DNA from: Actinomadura hibisca NBRC 15177
GTDB lineage: Bacteria > Actinomycetota > Actinomycetes > Streptosporangiales > Streptosporangiaceae
Direction of reading: 5' to 3'
Length of the DNA stretch: 43,500 bases
Assembly: GCF_001552635.1 (NCBI RefSeq)
Contig: NZ_BCRO01000103.1
Coordinates: 1-43,500 of the forward strand
Shown here: positions 38,896 through 43,500 of the stretch, one piece after another
Position numbering within the stretch: the stretch's first letter is position 1
Layout: each line of letters starts with the position of its first letter
Notes under the pieces: generated by a model
What the model was told of the DNA's origin: nothing
Databases searched by the model: none
Seen by the model: only the letters and a program-made list of their open reading frames with translations
Made by a program: the position numbers and the translations under genes

Positions 38896-40548
38896 ATGTC
38901 CGGACCACGTCCCGTCCGCGCGCCGCGCGGCACCGACCTCACCGCCAAGGGCTGGGGCCAGGAGGCCGCCCTGCGCATGCTCATGAACAACCTGGACCCC
39001 GAGGTCGCTGAGCACCCCGACGAACTGGTCGTCTACGGCGGCACCGGCAAGGCCGCGCGCAACTGGGCGTCCTACGACGCGATCGTGCGCTCGCTGACCG
39101 ACCTGGAGGGCGACGAGACGCTGCTCGTGCAGTCCGGCAAGCCGGTCGGGATCTTCCGCACCCACGAGTGGGCGCCGCGCGTGCTGATCGCCAACTCCAA
39201 CCTGGTGCCCCAGTGGGCGAACTGGGAGGAGTTCCGCCGCCTGGAGGCCGAGGGCCTCACGATGTACGGGCAGATGACGGCCGGGTCGTGGATCTACATC
39301 GGCACCCAGGGCATCCTCCAGGGCACCTACGAGACCTTCGCCGCCGTGGCCGCCAAGAAGTTCGGCGGCACGCTGGCCGGGACGATCACGCTGACCGCCG
39401 GGCTCGGCGGCATGGGCGGCGCGCAGCCGCTGGCCGTCACGATGAACGGCGGCGTCGCGATCTGCGTCGAGTGCGACCCGTCGCGCATCGACCGCCGCGT
39501 GGCGCACCGCTACTGCGACGTGCGCGCCGACTCCCTGGACGAGGCGCTGCGCCTGGCGGAGGAGGCCAAGGCCAAGCGCGCGCCGCTGTCCATCGGCCTG
39601 CTGGGCAACGCGGCCGACCTCGTGCCCGAGCTGCTGCGCCGGGGCGCGCCCATCGACATCGTCACCGACCAGACCAGCGCGCACGACCCGACGATGTACC
39701 TGCCGCGCGGCGTGGCGTTCGAGGACATGGCCGCCGAGCGCGACAAGGACCGCCAGGGCTTCATCACCCGCGCCCGCGAGTCGATGGCCGCGCACGTGGA
39801 GGCCATGGTCGGCTTCATGGACGCCGGGGCCGAGGTCTTCGACTACGGCAACTCGATCCGCGGCGAGGCCCAGCTCGCCGGGTACGACCGGGCGTTCGCG
39901 TTCCCCGGCTTCGTGCCCGCCTACATCCGGCCGCTGTTCTGCGAAGGCAAGGGCCCGTTCCGCTGGGCGGCGCTGTCGGGCGACCCCAAGGACATCGCCC
40001 GCACCGACAAGGCGATCCTCGACCTGTTCCCCGACAACGAGCCGCTGACCCGCTGGATCAGGATGGCGGGGGAGAAGGTGCACTTCCAGGGCCTGCCGTC
40101 GCGGATCTGCTGGCTGGGCTACGGCGAGCGCGACAAGGCCGGGGCCGTCTTCAACGACCTGGTGGCGCGCGGCGAGATCAGCGCGCCGCTCGTGCTGGGC
40201 CGCGACCACCTGGACTCGGGCTCGGTGGCCTCGCCGTACCGCGAGACCGAGGGCATGGCCGACGGCTCGGACGCGATCGCCGACTGGCCGCTGCTGAACG
40301 CGATGCTGAACACGGCGTCGGGCGCGACGTGGGTGTCGATCCACCACGGCGGCGGCGTCGGCATCGGCCGCTCGATCCACGCGGGACAGGTGTGCCTGGT
40401 GGACGGGACGGAGCTGTCGGCGCAGAAGCTGGAGCGGGTGCTGACCAACGACCCGGGGACCGGCGTGATGCGGCACGTGGACGCGGGCTACGACCGCGCC
40501 GCGGAGGTCGCGGCGGAGCGCGGCGTGCGCGTCCCGATGTCGGAGTAG
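38896..40548 (+). CDS. hutU: Urocanate hydratase HutU
   Basis: A 550-residue urocanase, an NAD+-dependent enzyme that hydrates urocanate to 4-imidazolone-5-propionate. Landmarks are YGGTGKAARNW, LVQSGKPVG, QMTAGSWIYIGTQGILQGTYE, the NAD-region TAGLGGMGGAQPLA, and DYGNSIRGEA near the active-site Cys region FCEGKGPFRW. The ATG at 38896 has AAGGAG upstream, 26 nt after hutH. The M20 gene begins 7 nt after its stop. Confidence 0.96.
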   Translation: MSGPRPVRAPRGTDLTAKGWGQEAALRMLMNNLDPEVAEHPDELVVYGGTGKAARNWASYDAIVRSLTDLEGDETLLVQSGKPVGIFRTHEWAPRVLIANSNLVPQWANWEEFRRLEAEGLTMYGQMTAGSWIYIGTQGILQGTYETFAAVAAKKFGGTLAGTITLTAGLGGMGGAQPLAVTMNGGVAICVECDPSRIDRRVAHRYCDVRADSLDEALRLAEEAKAKRAPLSIGLLGNAADLVPELLRRGAPIDIVTDQTSAHDPTMYLPRGVAFEDMAAERDKDRQGFITRARESMAAHVEAMVGFMDAGAEVFDYGNSIRGEAQLAGYDRAFAFPGFVPAYIRPLFCEGKGPFRWAALSGDPKDIARTDKAILDLFPDNEPLTRWIRMAGEKVHFQGLPSRICWLGYGERDKAGAVFNDLVARGEISAPLVLGRDHLDSGSVASPYRETEGMADGSDAIADWPLLNAMLNTASGATWVSIHHGGGVGIGRSIHAGQVCLVDGTELSAQKLERVLTNDPGTGVMRHVDAGYDRAAEVAAERGVRVPMSE

Positions 40549-40555
40549 CGGCCCT

Positions 40556-41755
40556 ATGACCTTCGCGGAGATGTGGGCGGCACTGCTGCCCGTAGGGCGG
40601 GACGACGCGACCGGCGGCTACCACCGCTTCGCGTGGACGGCGCCTGAGCTGGAGTGCCGCGCCTGGTTCCTCGACGAGGCGGCTGGGCGCGGCCTAGAGA
40701 TCGAGCGCGACGCGAACGGGAACCTGTTCGCATGGTGGCTCCCGGCCGACGGCACTCGCACCGGGGCCGTGCTGACCGGGAGCCACCTGGACTCGGTGCC
40801 AGGCGGCGGCGCGTTCGACGGCCCCCTAGGAGTGGTGTCGGCATTCGCGGCCTTGGACAAGCTACGGGCCGAGAACTTCACCCCAACCAAGCCGATCGGC
40901 GTAGCAGCGTTCGCGGAAGAGGAGGGCGCACGCTTCGGCGTAGCCTGCCTAGGCTCCCGCTTGCTGGCAGGAGCAATCACACCCGAACGAGCCCGCACCC
41001 TACGCGACGGCAACGGCCAGACTTTCGCCGAGGTAATCGCCGCCCACAACCTGGACCCGACCCGAATCGGCCCGGACGCCGACCTCCTGAACCGCGTCGC
41101 CTGCTACGTAGAACTGCACGTAGAACAGGGCCGAGCCCTTCAGGAACCAGTCGGCGTGGCCAGCGCGATCATCCCGCACGGCCGCTGGCGACTGGACTTC
41201 ACCGGCGAAGGCAACCACGCGGGAACGACACTGCTGACGGACCGCCGCGACCCGATGCTGCCGTTCGCACACGCCGTCCTGGCAGCCCGCGAGGCCGCCG
41301 AGCGGCATGACAGCGTGGCGACGGTGGGCAAGGTGAACGTGGTGCCCGGCGGGGTGAACGCGATCCCGTCGCAGGTGACGGCCTGGCTGGACAGCCGAGG
41401 CCCCGACGACGACGCGGTGCGCGCGACCGTAGCCGACGTGCACGAGGCCGCACGGCGCGCAGCCGCCGAGCACCGTGTGGCCGTCGAGCTGGCTGAGGAG
41501 TCCTACACCGAGGTAGTGGACTTCAACAAGTCGTTGCGCGACCGCCTGGTGACAACCCTGGGCGGCGTCCCGGTCCTGCCGACCGGCGCGGGCCACGACG
41601 CAGGCATTCTGTCGGCGCTGCTGCCCACGGCGATGCTGTTCGTGCGCAACCCGACCGGCGTCTCACACGCCCCCGCCGAGTACGCGGAACCCGCCGACTG
41701 CCTGGCCGGTGTTGAGGCGTTGGCGACGGTGCTCAAAGACCTGGCAGGCGGGTAG
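40556..41755 (+). CDS. M20-family amidohydrolase (allantoate/N-carbamoyl type) in the hut operon
   Basis: A 399-residue binuclear metallo-hydrolase of the allantoate amidohydrolase/N-carbamoylase group: metal ligands in GSHLDSVPGGGAFDGPLGV (His, Asp), FAEEEGARFG (Glu), VELHVEQG (His) and VSHAPAEY (His). It lies between hutU and hutF, 7 nt and 9 nt from them. An allantoate role has no support here; removal of the formyl group from N-formylglutamate, the HutF product, would complete the pathway and is an inference. Codon choice differs from its neighbours: many A-ending codons (gca, gga, cta, gta, aca) between about 40850 and 41150, suggesting a different history. Confidence 0.85.
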   Translation: MTFAEMWAALLPVGRDDATGGYHRFAWTAPELECRAWFLDEAAGRGLEIERDANGNLFAWWLPADGTRTGAVLTGSHLDSVPGGGAFDGPLGVVSAFAALDKLRAENFTPTKPIGVAAFAEEEGARFGVACLGSRLLAGAITPERARTLRDGNGQTFAEVIAAHNLDPTRIGPDADLLNRVACYVELHVEQGRALQEPVGVASAIIPHGRWRLDFTGEGNHAGTTLLTDRRDPMLPFAHAVLAAREAAERHDSVATVGKVNVVPGGVNAIPSQVTAWLDSRGPDDDAVRATVADVHEAARRAAAEHRVAVELAEESYTEVVDFNKSLRDRLVTTLGGVPVLPTGAGHDAGILSALLPTAMLFVRNPTGVSHAPAEYAEPADCLAGVEALATVLKDLAGG

Positions 41756-41764
41756 GGAACCGAT

Positions 41765-43132
41765 ATGCGCTGGCATGCCGAGTTCGCCTGGCTCGGAGAC
41801 GGAGTGGCCACCGATGTGCTCATCGAGGCCGACGGCGAACGCTTCACCACCATCATCCCCGACGTCCCCGCCCCACCGGACGCCCACCGCCTGCCCGGCC
41901 TGACGCTGCCGGGCCTGGCGAACGCCCACTCGCACGCCTTCCACCGGGCGCTGCGCTCGCGGGTGCAGGCTGATCACGGCACGTTCTGGACGTGGCGCGA
42001 ACAGATGTACAAGGTGGCGGATCGCCTGGACCCCGACTCGTACCGGGCGCTGGCCACGGCCGTCTACGCGGAGATGGCGTTGGCGGGGATCAGCTGCGTG
42101 GGGGAGTTCCACTACCTGCACCACCGTCCCGGGGGCGCGCCCTACGACGACCCGAACGCGATGGGCGAGGCCCTGATCGCGGCCGCTGCTGACGCGGGCA
42201 TCCGGATCACGCTGCTGGACACGTGCTATCTGGCGGGTGGCATCGGGACACCGCTGAAGGGCCCGCAGCTGCGCTTCGGGGATGGCACGGCGGGGAACTG
42301 GGCGCGCCGCGTGGACAGCATCTACGAGCACACGGGCAAGGCGGGCCGCCTGCACGCGCGCGTAGGGGCGGCGATCCACTCGGTGCGGGCGGTGCCACGC
42401 GAGCAGATAGCGGCCGTGGCGTCGTGGGCGAAGGAACGCCAGGCCCCGCTGCACATCCACCTGTCGGAGCAACCGGCGGAGAACGAGGCGTGCGAAGCCG
42501 CGTACGGGATGACACCGACCCGGCTGCTGGCGGAGGCGGGGGCGCTGGGAGCGCTGACGGTGGCGGTCCACGCGACGCACCTGACCGAGGAGGACATCGG
42601 CCTGCTGGGGGCGACGCTGACGGGCGTGTGCATGTGCCCGACGACGGAACGGGACCTGGCGGACGGCATAGGCCCGGCCCGGGACCTGCGGGATGCGGGC
42701 GCGCCGATCTGCTTGGGGTCGGACCAGCACGCGGTGATCGACCTGTTCGAGGAGGCGCGGGCGGTCGAACTGAACGAACGGCTGCGGACGCGGGAGCGGG
42801 GCCACTGGACGGCGGGGGGCTTGCTGGCGACCGCGACGTCCAACGGGCACTTCGCGCTGGGGTGGCCGGAGGCGGGACGGCTGGAGCCGGGGGCTTACGC
42901 GGATTTGGTGACGGTGGCGATGGATTCGGCGCGGACGGCGGGGGCGGCTCCGGGGTACACGGCGGAGGCGGCGGTGTTCGCGGCGACGAACGCGGATGTG
43001 CGGAATGTGGTGGTGTCGGGGCGGGAGGTCGTGAGGGAGGGGCGGCATTTGCTGGTGGGGGATGTGGCGGGGATGTTGCGGGAGGCGATTGGTGCTGTGA
43101 CGGGTGAGGGGGAGGGGGAGAGGGAGGAGTAG
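41765..43132 (+). CDS. hutF: Formimidoylglutamate deiminase HutF
   Basis: A 455-residue amidohydrolase-superfamily deiminase converting N-formimidoyl-L-glutamate to N-formyl-L-glutamate and ammonia. It shows LPGLANAHSHAFHRALR (metal HxH), FHYLHH, the later His in LHIHLSEQPAEN and VAVHATHLT, and the metal Asp in CLGSDQHAVIDLF. The ATG at 41765 follows the M20 stop by 9 nt. Over its last 150 codons third positions are increasingly G (ggg, gcg, gtg, cgg), ending in a run of GAG/GGG codons; this leads into the repeat region. No hutI follows within the window. Confidence 0.93.
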   Translation: MRWHAEFAWLGDGVATDVLIEADGERFTTIIPDVPAPPDAHRLPGLTLPGLANAHSHAFHRALRSRVQADHGTFWTWREQMYKVADRLDPDSYRALATAVYAEMALAGISCVGEFHYLHHRPGGAPYDDPNAMGEALIAAAADAGIRITLLDTCYLAGGIGTPLKGPQLRFGDGTAGNWARRVDSIYEHTGKAGRLHARVGAAIHSVRAVPREQIAAVASWAKERQAPLHIHLSEQPAENEACEAAYGMTPTRLLAEAGALGALTVAVHATHLTEEDIGLLGATLTGVCMCPTTERDLADGIGPARDLRDAGAPICLGSDQHAVIDLFEEARAVELNERLRTRERGHWTAGGLLATATSNGHFALGWPEAGRLEPGAYADLVTVAMDSARTAGAAPGYTAEAAVFAATNADVRNVVVSGREVVREGRHLLVGDVAGMLREAIGAVTGEGEGEREE

Positions 43133-43500
43133 GGGGATGCGCTTGACTGGCGATTTGGGCTTGGTGGTGCGTGTTTAGCTTCGTGCTGCGCGCTTAGGTT
43201 CGTGCTGCACGTCTAGCTTCGTGGTGCACGCCAGAGGCACGCTGCATGCTAGAGGCACGCTTTGAGGCAGAAGCACGCTCCGTGCCAAACCCCGCGCTCC
43301 GCGCTAAAGGGCACGCTCCGCGCTAGAAGCACGCTCCGCGTCACTACCTCAGCCCGCGCTCCGCGCGTGCCCAACGACGCCAGCCCCGTGCCCCGCACAC
43401 AACCAACAGCCCCAACCCCGCGCCCCGCGCGTGACCAAGAACCTCAGCCCGCGCCCCGCACCCGATCAACAACCCCAGCCCCGTGCCCGAACGATCACAG
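43133..43500. repeat. Gene-free right end with two degenerate repeat families
   Basis: No gene is seen. First part (43177-43287): six successive units of 19, 19, 19, 18, 18 and 18 nt, for example agcttcgtgctgcgcgctt, aggttcgtgctgcacgtct and gaggcacgctgcatgcta. Second part (about 43365-43490): C-rich units such as gaccaagaacctcagcccgc and gatcaacaaccccagccccg, the same family as at 70-290. Strand composition switches from G-rich to C-rich near 43230. Confidence 0.7.

Noticed and set aside
43133..43500. Start of a further gene (hutI) at the right end
   Set aside because: No open frame with HutI motifs, only repeats; the gene may lie outside the window.

Overview
The window is a very GC-rich, gene-dense actinobacterial chromosome segment with strong G/C third-position bias, many GTG and two probable TTG starts, and frequent ATGA/GTGA overlaps. 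The gene families (XRE-DUF5753, DUF397 and DUF6879 proteins, a Ser/Thr kinase with an extracellular sensor, CU044_5270, an igr-type sterol side-chain operon, egtABCD) point to a soil actinomycete, most likely of the Thermomonosporaceae/Streptosporangiales type. I cannot name the species. Forty protein genes are supported. No rRNA, tRNA, CRISPR array, insertion sequence or phage was seen.

Layout. 1-601: gene-free C-rich degenerate repeats. 602-3856 (minus): an Scr1/WhiJ-type regulatory locus (small duplicated-domain protein, DUF6879, XRE-DUF5753) followed by a glycine-rich-domain-like protein and an APH-fold phosphotransferase; two GTTGAAC direct-repeat elements precede the two transcription units. 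4040-7297: a receptor-like Ser/Thr kinase with a periplasmic-binding ectodomain, a TrmH/SpoU methyltransferase and an orphan DUF397 protein. 7489-10858: a secreted S1 protease divergent from an ECF sigma/CU044_5270 pair. 10885-18119: a KstR-like TetR regulator divergent from a sterol side-chain operon, FadD17-like / ChsE1-like / ChsE2-like / ChsH2-ChsH1 fusion / Ltp2. 18135-20551: a TetR/MFS efflux pair with a near-perfect operator. 20728-21957: a sigma-like protein with a membrane segment and proline-rich tail. 22169-26387: ergothioneine biosynthesis egtA-egtB-egtC-egtD. 26384-28947: SGNH lipase, acyltransferase 3 and a Sel1-like protein. 28954-31512: a thiol dioxygenase/amidohydrolase operon divergent from a LacI regulator, with three phased operators between them. 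31566-36415: a histidine-ammonia-lyase-fold protein lacking the MIO motif, divergent from an OpuC/ProU-type quaternary-amine ABC importer. 36474-43132: an IclR regulator and a histidine-utilisation operon hutH-hutU-M20 amidohydrolase-hutF. 43133-43500: gene-free, two families of degenerate short repeats, one of them shared with the left end of the window.

The most interesting hypothesis is that the segment between egtABCD and hutHUF is a trimethylammonium/thiol-imidazole salvage island. The lyase has lost both the MIO triad and the adjacent MIO-supporting Asn while keeping the rest of the HAL active site, as expected for an ergothionase-like enzyme that expels trimethylamine. It sits head to head with a quaternary-amine importer whose ATPase has no osmosensing CBS domains. 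A thiol dioxygenase and an amidohydrolase lie close by under LacI control. This is inference from residues and neighbourhood, not a demonstrated pathway.
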